Shown: positions 17,201-25,161 of the stretch, piece after piece
Numbering within the stretch: the first letter of the stretch is position 1
Layout of the letters: each line of letters opens with the position of its first letter
Source: an uncultured Eggerthellaceae bacterium
Lineage (GTDB): Bacteria; Actinomycetota; Coriobacteriia; Coriobacteriales; Eggerthellaceae
Length of the DNA stretch: 47,467 nt
Assembly (NCBI GenBank): GCA_934648845.1
Contig: CAKUFS010000016.1
Coordinates: 1-47,467, forward strand
Direction of reading: 5' to 3'
Notes under the pieces: model-generated
What the model was told of the DNA's origin: nothing
What the model saw: the letters and a program-made list of their open reading frames with translations, nothing else
Databases searched by the model: none
Made by a program: the position numbers and the translations under genes

Positions 17201-18208
17201 CAGGCTTATCTGGAAGGAACCGAGGTATCGCTTCAGGTGCGTGAGCGTCTGTCAGCTTACGTCTTCGACAACTGGACGGGCGTCGATACCGTGGTGCAGT
17301 ATGCCAGCGGCATGACGGAAGCCTCGAATCCCACCACCATTGTGATGCGCAGTGCGGTAACCATGCGTGCCGATTCGAAACCTATTGATTATTTCGTTTC
17401 GTTCGATTCGAACGCGCCAGATGCCTTGGGCGAAATGGCGGACCAAAAGTTTTACTACGGCTTTGAGGGCATCCTGTCCGCCAACGCTTTTACGCGAACT
17501 GGTTACGTTTTCACTGGTTGGAACACTGCTGCCGACGGTTCGAGCGAAGGCTTTGCCGACCAGCAAGAGGTAGCAAGTTTGCTGGATGAGCCGGGGACGC
17601 TTGCCTTGTACGCCCAGTGGGAGCCTATCAAGTATTTCGTGCATTTTGACGGCAATTTAGCGAGCGGCCCTGCTATGCAATCGCTCGAAATAGCCTATGA
17701 CCAGGCGTTTAGCTTGCCTCCCTGCCAGTTTGTTTTTGAAAACGAGGGCTTGCAAAACTCGAAGTTCTTGGGTTGGAACACCGTGCGTGATGGTTCAGGC
17801 GAAGGCTTCGCTGATGAAGCGAGTGTGATAAACCTTTGCGATGAAGCAGGGGATTCGATAACGCTCTACGCGCAATGGGAAGACCCCGAGCCAACGCCGG
17901 CTCCCGACCCGGGCCCTGGACCCGATCCATCGCCCGATCCCGACCCGGACCCTGGCCCGGGCCCCGGACCCGGGCCCGATCCGAGTCCAAGCCCCGATCC
18001 GAGTCCAAGCCCCGATCCCGAGCCTTCCGGCGGCACTGACGCATCGAGCAGCACGAGTGGCGGCGACTCGGCGGACGGCAGCGGTGCTGGTGCGGGCTCC
18101 GTACCAGCCACAGGCGACATCGCGGGCAAAGGTGCAGCGGTCGCCATGGGAATGATGCTGCTTGTGCTTATTTCGGCGGCAGCGTATCGTGTACGCAATG
18201 CCAAATAA
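14261..18208 (+). CDS. Large sortase-anchored surface protein with Gly-rich beta repeats and InlB B-repeats
   Basis: From ATG 14261 (SD AAGGGA; the upstream ATG 14219 lacks one) the protein has 1315 residues. A signal peptide (hydrophobic core about 27-43, cleavage near AYA-LD at 49) is followed by ~400 residues of repeating ISGG-T-I-x-A-x-GG ... GAGIGGG units typical of a beta-helix adhesin. At least four InlB/Flg_new B-repeats come next (YTVHFDG ... GYTFVGW ... LYAQWE). Then follow a Pro/Asp/Gly stalk (PDPGPGP), a sorting signal VPATGD, a membrane helix and R-V-R-N-A-K. It is therefore secreted and covalently attached to the wall by a sortase using an LPxTG variant. Adhesion is inferred. 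A terminator follows. Confidence 0.85.
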   Translation: MAIINASAQHCLFSRGHAHAALFTRGAVLLALFLVCLFACFAAPSRAYALDVTTIDISGKGANTTIKITEPGAYRLTGSSSKVWVDVKVGNVDLYFADGLNITPGISANTGASCPSIKIEEAGGTVNIISEAGANAYLSSYLSAPAIQKEGNKTKLVFKTADPANPGTITAKAPDASCSAGIGSRLYVIDTSKASTGNMVFESGKVIAYGGTNAAGIGGGSGKDHTTGITIKGTAEVEAHGGGGGAGIGSGFHGAFSSIRIQGGTVHAYGGTGNYSGAGIGSGYDELSLTHGTITITGGNIYAEGGRAGAGIGGSYRAIVDGVAISGGTIKAVGGKYGCGIGSGGGSTDKHYCKSIKISGGDITAFGGDTSKPAAIGNSGNSPGRQNITISGGIVRAYAQADHSHAIGGGGTNGPGSQAYVTVDISGGTVIAKGGSKASAFGCNGNGYGTKKDKYFKATITGGSILVASDGSVSNLGTFQVTPTNAAGNKLSPATAVMGELTNVRLDLSGASAVVDGLTSGYGMNGVVAVSLDSEFGTGNQEVLFCPWLPSGITLQRVTARVNGVDVPYTGSVAPGERKTLFPSTKLTLDANGEGTNGQAIALYGQGLEGFENAVTPGRVLEFYTDEARRTSAVVLQPNGKLASNVVVQGVRLTDENGNWAYAGGADRTGAGSFYTLYAQTRPISFTIHYDANIPASTSATSTGSVPADVSAEAGNLTEIGAGCTLALPGFQISSWNTEADGSGTSYEHLDWAPISADTDGATVTLYAQWEPRPYTVHFDGAGADSGSMDDLQLEIGATVQLPANAFAKDGYTFVGWALQASVGGVIADQAWVTNLCAKSDDGSIALDSEGSPIGLTLRALWVKAADAEHDATIAVTLDGQAMSGMADRLTLVSEGTSFAPFEQKATAEGKPYYALKDAGLMPAGTYDLFFDGKDTGKDVSLGDGAEVVLLNFYTLATAFDGNLGGVDVVPAWPAVIDAQQAYLEGTEVSLQVRERLSAYVFDNWTGVDTVVQYASGMTEASNPTTIVMRSAVTMRADSKPIDYFVSFDSNAPDALGEMADQKFYYGFEGILSANAFTRTGYVFTGWNTAADGSSEGFADQQEVASLLDEPGTLALYAQWEPIKYFVHFDGNLASGPAMQSLEIAYDQAFSLPPCQFVFENEGLQNSKFLGWNTVRDGSGEGFADEASVINLCDEAGDSITLYAQWEDPEPTPAPDPGPGPDPSPDPDPDPGPGPGPGPDPSPSPDPSPSPDPEPSGGTDASSSTSGGDSADGSGAGAGSVPATGDIAGKGAAVAMGMMLLVLISAAAYRVRNAK
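17890..18025 (+). repeat. Pro-Asp-Gly-Ser coding repeat tract
   Basis: Short GC-rich units (CCCGAYCC, GGCCCTGGACC, AGTCCAAGCCCCGATCCG) encode the Pro-rich wall-spanning stalk. The last 15-nt units at about 17985-18015 are near-identical tandem copies, so length variation by slippage is likely. Confidence 0.7.
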
Positions 18209-18249
18209 CCTAAGACCCATGTTCCTACGTCGAAAGACGCTCCTTATGG

Positions 18250-18280
18250 ATTGGGCTGGGGAAACACCCCAGCCCAATTT
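18250..18280 (+). terminator. Terminator after the surface-protein gene
   Basis: A 12-bp perfect stem (18250-18261 with 18267-18278) closes a 5-nt loop and is followed by TTTG. It lies between convergent genes and may serve both strands. Confidence 0.85.
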
Positions 18281-18314
18281 GCGTCTGCTTTGATTCGATA
18301 AACATCGAGCGCTC

Positions 18315-18551
18315 TCATTCTTCAACCTCCACATGAGCTGTTTTTGGCACAATTACCATGCGATAACCAAGAATTTGAAGATAGCGTTCAACTTTTTTCG
18401 TTGATACATTCTTGCCCGTTTCCAGTGCAGAGAGCGTAACAGTGGAAAATCCGAGCTGTTTTGCCATTTCGGCTTGAGTGATTCCTCTTTCGCGCCGCGC
18501 TTCCTGGAGAAAAGCGCCGACTCCTTCGAATGAAAAAGCATTTGTCCACAT
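18315..18551 (-). CDS. XRE-family helix-turn-helix regulator
   Basis: The 78-residue protein is almost entirely an HTH_3 domain: FLQEARRERGITQAEMAKQLGFSTVTLSALETGKNVSTKKVERYLQILGY, then a short acidic tail (VEVEE). The form resembles HipB/antitoxin-like repressors that carry only the DNA-binding part. No HipA or other toxin lies beside it; the flanking genes are the surface protein (convergent) and uvrA-like gene (upstream, same strand). A long palindrome just upstream (18612-18657) is a probable autoregulatory operator. The SD AGGG precedes ATG 18551. Confidence 0.85.
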   Translation of the reverse strand: MWTNAFSFEGVGAFLQEARRERGITQAEMAKQLGFSTVTLSALETGKNVSTKKVERYLQILGYRMVIVPKTAHVEVEE

Positions 18552-18571
18552 AGCAGCCCTGTCTACTCAAT

Positions 18572-18660
18572 ATTCAAAATACTTTATATTTTAATGATTG
18601 CAACAAATATACAAAATACTTAATATTTTTGCAAGATAAGAAATATTAAGTATTTTGAAT
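18572..18660. promoter_or_regulatory. Operator cluster of the XRE regulator
   Basis: Perfect 17-bp arms CAAAATACTTAATATTT (18612-18628) and complement (18641-18657) are 12 bp apart. A third, degenerate copy of the arm sits at 18575-18591. The cluster is 20-110 bp upstream of the start codon at 18551, as expected for autorepression. Confidence 0.75.
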
Positions 18661-18756
18661 GCGCGAACAAATAATGCTGCTGCGAATTAAGCCGTGCATA
18701 TGACGAAAAGAGGCGCCGAAGTATTCCGTGGCGGGAAGGCAGCGAACCGCTTCGTG

Positions 18757-21351
18757 TTACAGCTCCAGGTAGCGGCCGGTGATGCTTTCGGGATTCGCAG
18801 CTATTTTCGCAGGGGTGCCGCATGCAACAACGCGCCCACCTGCTTCGCCGCCTTGCGGGCCCATATCAATCACGTAATCGGCATTTGCGATGAAATCAAG
18901 GTCATGTTCAATCACGATTACCGTTGCGCCCTGCTCAACAAGGCGCTGGAACACGTTGAGCAGCGTTTCCACGTCGCGCGGATGCAAGCCGATGGTTGGC
19001 TCGTCGAATACGAACACGGCATCTTCCTGCCCGCGGCCCATTTCGCTTGCAAGCTTCAAACGCTGCGCCTCGCCACCGGAAAGGGCAGGGGTTGCTTCGC
19101 CCAGCGTAAGGTAGCCTAGCCCCAGGTCATGAAGCGTTTTCAGCTTTTCATGCGCTTTCTTGATGTCGGCAACGTGGGGAAGGGCCTCATCGACCGAGAG
19201 CGCGAGCAACTGCGGCAGGCTGAGCGCGTGGTTTTCGGCTGTGCAGGAGGCTTTGGACATCACGGGCGTCTCGGTCGCTTCGCCCGCCGCACGTGAAGCG
19301 CTGGTTTTTGCTCCCTTGGCCGTTGCTTTCGTTGCAGCCTTCTCGACGCGCAGAACGCTATCAGCCGCAGCACTGTAGCGCGACCCGCGGCAGTCGGGGC
19401 ACGCAATGTCAACATCGGGAAGGAATTGCACGTCAAGCGATATTTGCCCTGTTCCGTCGCAGGTGGGGCAGCGCAGACTTCCCGTGTTGTACGAAAAATC
19501 GCTCAACTTGAGCCCTGCTGCCTTTGCGGCATCGGTATGCGCGTAAGCGCGGCGCAGATCGTCGAGCACGCCGCAGTACGTTGCCACGGTTGAGCGAACA
19601 TTGATGCCGATAGGCGTTGCGTCAATAAGGTTTGCGCGCCGGATGCCTTCTGCGTTGATTGCCGTTACGTGCTCGGGCAGTGCTTTGCCGCCGGCGATTG
19701 CGGTAAGTGCGGGAATAAGCGTTTCCAACACCAGGGTTGTTTTGCCCGAACCGGAAACGCCCGTTACCGCGATAAGGCGTCCCTTGGGAATGTCAATGAC
19801 GAAAGGCTTTACCGTGTGCAAGCCGTTCGATTCCAGATGAATACGTCCAAGGTCGAACATCTCTTCCGCATTCGCTTGCGGGCGAGCGGTTACCTGGGAG
19901 TCTCCCGAAAGATACGGGCCAATAATCGATGCGTCATCTGCGGAAACTTCCGCTACCGTACCTTGTGCAACCACAGTGCCGCCGCCTGCACCCGCAGCAG
20001 GACCCATTTCCACCAGGTAATCGGCAGCACGCAGGATGCGTGTGTCGTGATCGACCATCACCACGGAGTTGCCATCAGCAATCAGGTCGCGCATTACGCC
20101 CAAAAGGCCGTCGATATTGGCAGGATGCAGGCCGATAGAAGGTTCGTCCATCACGTACAGCACGCCCGTTGTGCGGTTTCGTACCGAGCGTGCAAGTTGC
20201 ACGCGCTGGCGTTCTCCCGTGGAAAGTGTGGCACCCGCACGATCAAGCGATAAGTAGCCTAGTCCCAGATCCAGAAGGCGTTTGGCAGTGCCCTGAAACG
20301 ATTCGCAAATGGATTTCGCCAGGGGGCGCATCTCTTCGGGAAGGCTCTCGGGCACACTGGCGATCCATGAAACCGCCTGGTCAAGCGTCATTTCCGTGGC
20401 TTGCGCCAGGTTGATTCCGCGCACAAGCGGTCCGCGTGCGGCTGCGGAAAGACGCGTGCCGTCGCACTCGGGACAAGGGCCTTCCATGAGGAACTTCGCT
20501 AGCCGGCGCAGGCCCTTTTCGTCCTTCGCTTTCGCGAGCGCGTTTTCCACGGTATACACCGCGTTGTAATATGTGAAATCGAGTTCAGCGAAGTCGTCGC
20601 CCTTTTTCGACTTATACAGAATGTGCCGTTTTTCGGCGGGGCCGTTGAACACGATGTCGCGCTCTTCAGGCGTGAGCTGGCAAAACGGTACGTCTGTGCG
20701 CACGCCCATGGCGCCACAGACTTGCTTCATAAGGTCCCACATGAGCGAGCCCCATACCACCACGGCGCCTTCGTCGATGGTTTTGCTTTCATCGGGCACG
20801 AGCGCGGCGCGATTCACCGTGCGCGCGATGCCCGTGCCGCTGCATGTGGGGCAGGCGCCCTCGCTGTTGAAAGCAAGCTGTTCGGCGCCGGGACCAAAGA
20901 ACTCCTGTCCGCAATGAGGGCAGGAAAGTGCCAGCTCAGCGGCAACATTCAGGCTTGGTGGCACATGCTTGCCGCAGTGGGGGCACACGTGGCTGCCCAC
21001 GCGCGAGAATAAAAGGCGCAAGCTATTCAGAAGCTCGCTTGAGGTGCCAAACGTGGAGCGCACGCCGGGAACCGCCGGACGCTGATGCAGTGCAAGCGCG
21101 GCAGGAACGTAGCGAACGTCATCGACCGAAGCCTTGCCTGCTTGCGAAATGCGTCGGCGTGTGTACGTGGACAGCGCTTCCAGATAGCGACGCGAGCCTT
21201 CAGCATACAGAACGCCCAGTGCAAGTGAGCTTTTGCCCGAACCGGATACGCCGGCAATGCCTACAAGCTGGCCCAAAGGGATGTCTACGTCAACGTTTTT
21301 CAGGTTGTGCACGCGCGCGCCGCGTACTTCGATATGGTCAATGTATTGCAT
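18757..21351 (-). CDS. UvrA-like ABC excinuclease subunit, class II type
   Basis: The 864-residue protein has two ABC ATPase halves: Walker A GVSGSGKSS near residue 34 and GVSGSGKTT in the second half, and signatures LSTGERQRVQLA and LSGGEAQRLKLA. Three zinc-finger pairs are present (CPHCG...CPHCG, CPTCSG...CPECDG, CPTCDG...CPDCRG). Canonical UvrA is about 940 residues; the shorter length and apparent loss of the UvrB-binding insertion place it with UvrA2/DrrC-like proteins, often linked to drug or genotoxin tolerance. A lineage-type Ala/Lys/Thr insertion lies around residues 685-720. The SD AAAGGAAATC precedes ATG. No uvrB or uvrC is nearby. Direct repair function is doubtful. Confidence 0.85.
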   Translation of the reverse strand: MQYIDHIEVRGARVHNLKNVDVDIPLGQLVGIAGVSGSGKSSLALGVLYAEGSRRYLEALSTYTRRRISQAGKASVDDVRYVPAALALHQRPAVPGVRSTFGTSSELLNSLRLLFSRVGSHVCPHCGKHVPPSLNVAAELALSCPHCGQEFFGPGAEQLAFNSEGACPTCSGTGIARTVNRAALVPDESKTIDEGAVVVWGSLMWDLMKQVCGAMGVRTDVPFCQLTPEERDIVFNGPAEKRHILYKSKKGDDFAELDFTYYNAVYTVENALAKAKDEKGLRRLAKFLMEGPCPECDGTRLSAAARGPLVRGINLAQATEMTLDQAVSWIASVPESLPEEMRPLAKSICESFQGTAKRLLDLGLGYLSLDRAGATLSTGERQRVQLARSVRNRTTGVLYVMDEPSIGLHPANIDGLLGVMRDLIADGNSVVMVDHDTRILRAADYLVEMGPAAGAGGGTVVAQGTVAEVSADDASIIGPYLSGDSQVTARPQANAEEMFDLGRIHLESNGLHTVKPFVIDIPKGRLIAVTGVSGSGKTTLVLETLIPALTAIAGGKALPEHVTAINAEGIRRANLIDATPIGINVRSTVATYCGVLDDLRRAYAHTDAAKAAGLKLSDFSYNTGSLRCPTCDGTGQISLDVQFLPDVDIACPDCRGSRYSAAADSVLRVEKAATKATAKGAKTSASRAAGEATETPVMSKASCTAENHALSLPQLLALSVDEALPHVADIKKAHEKLKTLHDLGLGYLTLGEATPALSGGEAQRLKLASEMGRGQEDAVFVFDEPTIGLHPRDVETLLNVFQRLVEQGATVIVIEHDLDFIANADYVIDMGPQGGEAGGRVVACGTPAKIAANPESITGRYLEL

Positions 21352-21446
21352 GATTTCCTTTTGTCTGGTGTTTATTTCTGAACACTATAAACGTTCTTTT
21401 GTTTTTGCGCATAGACGCACGATGGGTCCCTCTAGCTGTGCTTTCG

Positions 21447-21782
21447 TCATTTGATTTTTCCCGTCAAAATTGCTAAGGCATTGAAATCATTGCTGCTGCT
21501 ATTTTGAGCAGTGTTTGCTTGCTGTACGGTTTTTGGCGGATTGCCCTTGGAACGCCCTTCGCCGCCCTTCGGCGCATCGCAAGGCGTTATGGTCAAATCA
21601 AGCCCCAGCACCTTGAGTACTGCGGTGAGCTTGTCCAGCTGGACGCCGGGGTTCTGTCCGAGTTCCAAAGACCAAAGGCAGCGTTTCGAAACGCCCGCTG
21701 CGTCGGCTACCTGCGCCTGCGTCAACCCGAGCTCCGCGCGCCGATCTTTTATTGCGTATCCGATGTCAAGCGCATCAATCAT
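21447..21782 (-). CDS. XRE-family regulator, HipB-like
   Basis: The 111-residue protein starts at ATG 21782, because AAGGA lies 8 nt upstream; longer in-frame starts have no SD. Residues 10-65 are an HTH_3 domain (IKDRRAELGLTQAQVADAAGVSKRCLWSLELGQNPGVQLDKLTAVLKVLGLDLTIT). The tail (residues 70-111) is polar and probably disordered. HipB proteins repress their own promoter and neutralise HipA kinases, but no hipA is in view, so it may be an orphan regulator. It lies 95 nt ahead of the uvrA-like gene on the same strand and might control it. Repeated operators precede it. Confidence 0.8.
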   Translation of the reverse strand: MIDALDIGYAIKDRRAELGLTQAQVADAAGVSKRCLWSLELGQNPGVQLDKLTAVLKVLGLDLTITPCDAPKGGEGRSKGNPPKTVQQANTAQNSSSNDFNALAILTGKIK

Positions 21783-21813
21783 CAAGGTCATCCTTCGCTT
21801 TTTTCGTATGCTT

Positions 21814-21892
21814 TGCGATAAAAGTCGCAACATTCTGCGAAGATAATAAGTCGCAACATTCTGCGAGTCAAGCAATTTGCAAAATATTGCGA
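21814..21892. promoter_or_regulatory. Array of TCGCA-N6-TGCGA type operators
   Basis: A 19-bp direct repeat (21822-21840 and 21848-21866) contains TCGCA-ACATTC-TGCGA, itself an inverted repeat. A related TTGCAAAATATTGCGA lies at about 21876-21891, and an overlapping TGCGA-N6-TCGCA at about 21814-21829. Copies sit at roughly 26-bp intervals, 30-110 bp before the regulator start. Confidence 0.75.
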
Positions 21893-22042
21893 TAAAAGGT
21901 ACGGCAAAGGGGGGATGCTGAGTTGCTCGTGTTCGAAAGGGAAGTTGCTGGCGTGCATGTTTGCTTAGGGAAGGGATTGCCTGCACGTTTGCCAGGCTGT
22001 AGTGGCAGCGTTGCGCGGAGGCACCCGCACGTTTGCCAGCCG

Positions 22043-22738
22043 TTATGCTTCGGCGGCGTCAGGATGTTCGGGCCAGGGCGGCGGATCCATCACCGTCATG
22101 TCAAGGCGAAGCGTTTGCTCGACAAGTATCGCTAGCTCTTCATCGGTGATGTCGGGCTTCGCCTTCATTAGTCCTGCTAGACCGAATAAAAGCAGCCCGA
22201 ACGTTTCGGGAATAAGCTGTATTTCAATCGTGCGATACGCCAGGTACTCGGACACAATGTAGTTTTGGATGCACGCCACGCTTTCGCGCACGGCCTGCGT
22301 GGCAAACCAATCGCGCAATCCCAGCTCTTCGAGCACGGCAAACATGGGGCGCGGCCGCCCCGATGCGGTGTAGAGCGCGCGGCGAAACGCCGACACGCAG
22401 TTTTTCAGCTCGGCGGGGGTGTTACCGAATGTGCGCAACTCGTTCCAGGTTGACACGCTTTCCACCAGGTCTTCGATGTAATCATCAAGAACGGCATCGG
22501 TTACGGCTTGTTTGTTGGGAAAATAATAGTACAGCAGGGTGCGCGCGATTCCTGCTTTGCGGGCAATTGCCGCCATGCTGGTGGCCGCAACACCTTCGGT
22601 CTCGTACAGCTCGCGCGCGGCCAGCATAATGTCGCCGGGAACTCCGTTTAAACGCGCGCTGCTCCTGACCTGTCGCGTAACGGGATGCGGCTGGTCAGGA
22701 TTGAATTCAGGTATGGAGTTGCTTCTTTCAACAGGCAC
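22043..22738 (-). CDS. TetR/AcrR-family regulator
   Basis: The 231-residue protein starts at GTG 22738, 6 nt after GAAGGAG. The ATG at 22852 would overlap the upstream gene by 44 nt and has no SD, but cannot be excluded. The TetR HTH is at about 25-70 (GDIMLAARELYETEGVAATSMAAIARKAGIARTLLYYYFPNKQAVTDAVL). The rest is the helical ligand domain. It is the last gene of a minus-strand operon after the two DUF5692-type proteins and probably governs them through the palindrome at 25115-25142; that link is inferred from layout. Confidence 0.85.
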   Translation of the reverse strand: MPVERSNSIPEFNPDQPHPVTRQVRSSARLNGVPGDIMLAARELYETEGVAATSMAAIARKAGIARTLLYYYFPNKQAVTDAVLDDYIEDLVESVSTWNELRTFGNTPAELKNCVSAFRRALYTASGRPRPMFAVLEELGLRDWFATQAVRESVACIQNYIVSEYLAYRTIEIQLIPETFGLLLFGLAGLMKAKPDITDEELAILVEQTLRLDMTVMDPPPWPEHPDAAEA

Positions 22739-22808
22739 GGCGGCTCCTTCGTTTGCCAGGAGGCCGCCGTGTTGGGTGTGAAGTTCGAACGGCAATGCGC
22801 CGTATGAT

Positions 22809-23768
22809 TTAGCGATTTTCCTCGACGACCTCTCGGTAGTTCTCGGTGTCATTATAGAGCTCGTCTTTAAGCGGGTTAAGATGGCGCGTGCGAATTCGAT
22901 GGAACTGGTAGGCGGCCAGTGTCACGTTTGCCGCCAGCGCGATAAGGCTTACCACGAAAAACGCCGTGGGATTATGCGTAGTGGGAATTTCGGCGAACGT
23001 GTAGAACTGCGGCAGCGCCATGGCGAACATGGCATACAGCGCTAACGTTTGCGCGCGATGCTGCAGCCACGCGCCGCGCTTCGTGAAGAACGTGGGAACG
23101 GTGCAGGCAATCAGCAGCGCCAGACCCGTGTACGTGGAATGGTCGGACATGCAGTTGTACGTGTAAGCGAAGTTCCACAGGTCGTAGGCAATGATCCACA
23201 TCCACAGCATGTCAGGCCAAATCATGTCGCGGGACTTGTCCTTCGAGATGATGATGCCGAACCAACCGCAGATGGTGACAATGTTCAGAATGCCGGCAAT
23301 CGCGTTCATGATGTTCCAGGGGCCGGAAATCATCCATACGTGGTCAACAATGGCGCCGTCCCACAGGCCATAGCTGAACATCTGAAAGTCGCGCACCACG
23401 GCCTCGACAATGTTAATGGCCAGGATAAGGGGCGGGAAGCACAGCGCCCAGCGCTTTTCGTACAAGTGATGCACGCGTCCGTCGGCGTCGTGCCATTTCA
23501 CGAAGCGCAGCGCCATGAAGCCAACGCAGCCTGCGAGTGCAGAATACGTTTTTGCCCAGTTGAACCAGTTGCCGGTGCCGTAATCGTTGCCAGGGGCTGC
23601 CGTGTGGGGCCAAACGAAAATCGTTAGCACAATGGGCGCCACAATAAACAGCGCCACGCCGCCCCACACGCTCGTGCGGCCGAATTCGTTGAACGCCATA
23701 AGGGCGAACACAACAAACAGCCAAATGGCCCACACCATGGGGTCGCTTGCTTGATAGAGAATGCCCAT
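22809..23768 (-). CDS. DUF5692-type polytopic membrane protein (copy 1)
   Basis: The 319-residue protein has about eight hydrophobic helices and a short charged tail. Conserved blocks shared with its upstream paralogue are TIFVWPHTA, WVKTYS/WAKTYS, PPLILAINIVEA-RDFQ, GPWNIMNAIAGILN, WPDMLWMWIIAYDLWNFAYTYNCMSD and KRGAWLQHRAQTLA. From memory this family is DUF5692 and is frequent in Eggerthellaceae, often as multiple copies beside TetR genes. Its function is unknown; the Trp/His-rich WPH and YDLWNFAYTYN motifs in membrane regions hint at ligand or cofactor binding. The SD AGGAGGAATCCT precedes ATG. Confidence 0.75.
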   Translation of the reverse strand: MGILYQASDPMVWAIWLFVVFALMAFNEFGRTSVWGGVALFIVAPIVLTIFVWPHTAAPGNDYGTGNWFNWAKTYSALAGCVGFMALRFVKWHDADGRVHHLYEKRWALCFPPLILAINIVEAVVRDFQMFSYGLWDGAIVDHVWMISGPWNIMNAIAGILNIVTICGWFGIIISKDKSRDMIWPDMLWMWIIAYDLWNFAYTYNCMSDHSTYTGLALLIACTVPTFFTKRGAWLQHRAQTLALYAMFAMALPQFYTFAEIPTTHNPTAFFVVSLIALAANVTLAAYQFHRIRTRHLNPLKDELYNDTENYREVVEENR

Positions 23769-23958
23769 AGGATTCCTCCTAGAGTTATTGGTTGGTTTGG
23801 GTGGAGTGCCGCGCTACTGCGAGCTGCGACGCGCACGGCGGGCTCGCAGCAGCACGGGTTTTACGGAAACGTCCAGCTTGCAGGGTCGTTGCAGCCGAAA
23901 GTTGCGAACGGGAAAGTCCAAGGGCTGCATGCTGGCAAGCGCAAGGGCTCGCGCCCAG

Positions 23959-24981
23959 CTACGAGCGCTCTACCATAGTTTTTACGCGGCCTTTTTCGTC
24001 CCAAGCGGCGGCGTAGCCGAATTCTTCCAGGTTTGCCAGAGCGGCTTCGCGCTGATCTTCGGGAACGTCGATGCTCTCAAGGTAGACATTGCGGAAGCCG
24101 GGGTTGTCAATGTAGAGTTCCTGCTTGAACGGATTGCGCTTCTTCACAATGATGGTGCGCATCTGGTAGATGAACACGCCAATGTTAAACGCCAACGCAA
24201 TGGCGGAAATGGTCATGTGAGCTGCGGGATTGTTCGTGGAATGCACCACGAAAGCAGGATGCAGGAAGAACCACGGAACCGTCATGGTAACAATCATGTT
24301 CACGGCAAGGGTACGCACGCGGTGCTGCGCATAAGCGCCGCGCTTGATGAAAAACGCCGGGATGGTGCATGCAGCAAGCAGCACCAGGCCGCAATACATG
24401 GAGCGGTCGGACACGCTGTTGTACGTGTAGGCGAAGTTCCACAGGTCGTAACCGATGATCCAGAACCACAGCTGGTCGGGCCACACGAAGTCCTTTTTCT
24501 TGCCGCGGCCTACGATAATGCCGAAGAAACCGCAGATGCAGATGGCGTTCAAGATGCCCGCAATGCCGTTCATAACGTTCCAAGGGCCGCCGACAACCAT
24601 GTAGCCATCTACAATGCCGTTGACGCCGGTAAGCTGGAAGTCGCGGATGCACGCCTCAAGAATGTTGATGGCAAAGATGATGGGCGGAATGCACACGATG
24701 TACTTCTTTTGGAAAGCGGGGAAGTACACGATCAGCCAGCCCAGAATGGCGCCCGCCAGGCAGGAGTAGGTTTTCACCCACTGGAACCAGGTGCCCGCGC
24801 CGGTGCCCTCCACGGCGGTGTGGGGCCAAACGAAGATGGTCAAAACAAGGGGCAGTGCGATAAAGATGGCCGCGCCGAACCATTTATTCAAACGCGATAG
24901 TTCGTTCATGCCAATAAGGAACGCCAGGTATACCAGGACGCTCACGATTGCTGTTGCCGAAAGCGGCTCGTAGAAGAACAT
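23959..24981 (-). CDS. DUF5692-type polytopic membrane protein (copy 2)
   Basis: The 340-residue protein starts at ATG 24981 with SD AAGGGAG 5 nt upstream (the frame is open further, without SD). It is a clear paralogue of the downstream gene, sharing TIFVWPHTAVEG, WFQWVKTYSCLAG, PPIIFAINILEACIRDFQ, GGPWNVMNGIAGILNAICICGFFGIIVG, WPDQLWFWIIGYDLWNFAYTYNSVSD and FFIKRGAYAQHRVRTLAVN. About eight membrane helices are followed by a longer cytoplasmic tail (YIDNPGFRNVYLESIDVPEDQREAALANLEE). A 190-bp gap separates the two copies and holds no gene. The pair may form a heteromer. Function is not known. Confidence 0.75.
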   Translation of the reverse strand: MFFYEPLSATAIVSVLVYLAFLIGMNELSRLNKWFGAAIFIALPLVLTIFVWPHTAVEGTGAGTWFQWVKTYSCLAGAILGWLIVYFPAFQKKYIVCIPPIIFAINILEACIRDFQLTGVNGIVDGYMVVGGPWNVMNGIAGILNAICICGFFGIIVGRGKKKDFVWPDQLWFWIIGYDLWNFAYTYNSVSDRSMYCGLVLLAACTIPAFFIKRGAYAQHRVRTLAVNMIVTMTVPWFFLHPAFVVHSTNNPAAHMTISAIALAFNIGVFIYQMRTIIVKKRNPFKQELYIDNPGFRNVYLESIDVPEDQREAALANLEEFGYAAAWDEKGRVKTMVERS

Positions 24982-25088
24982 GACAACTCCCTTCCTATAC
25001 TCGAATGCGAAGGTGTCGGAGAAAGATTCGCAATGCCCGCGGTACGCTTGCGATGCTTCTTCCGGCACGACTCGCCGTTATGCGCGAG

Positions 25089-25142
25089 AGTATAGCAAGG
25101 GGATTTTTTGTCGGTTTGACACTTCGCTCTTGAAGTGTCAAA
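25089..25142 (-). promoter_or_regulatory. Palindromic operator near the promoter of the DUF5692-tetR operon
   Basis: Perfect 11-bp arms TTTGACACTTC (25115-25125) and complement (25132-25142) flank 6 nt. On the minus strand a -10-like TATACT lies at 25089-25094, about 20 bp downstream of the palindrome, so the proximal arm falls at the -35 position, about 110 bp before the start codon at 24981. The layout is what a TetR repressor would use. Confidence 0.65.
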
Positions 25143-25161
25143 TTGTACCTCTGGTCAGGCG

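Noticed and set aside
21360..21390. LexA-type SOS box before the uvrA-like gene
   Set aside because: GAAC and GTTC half sites occur but are 9 bp apart, not the 4 bp of the actinobacterial SOS box.
23761..24900. + strand open frame of 379 codons
   Set aside because: Antisense to the DUF5692-type gene, without SD or motif.
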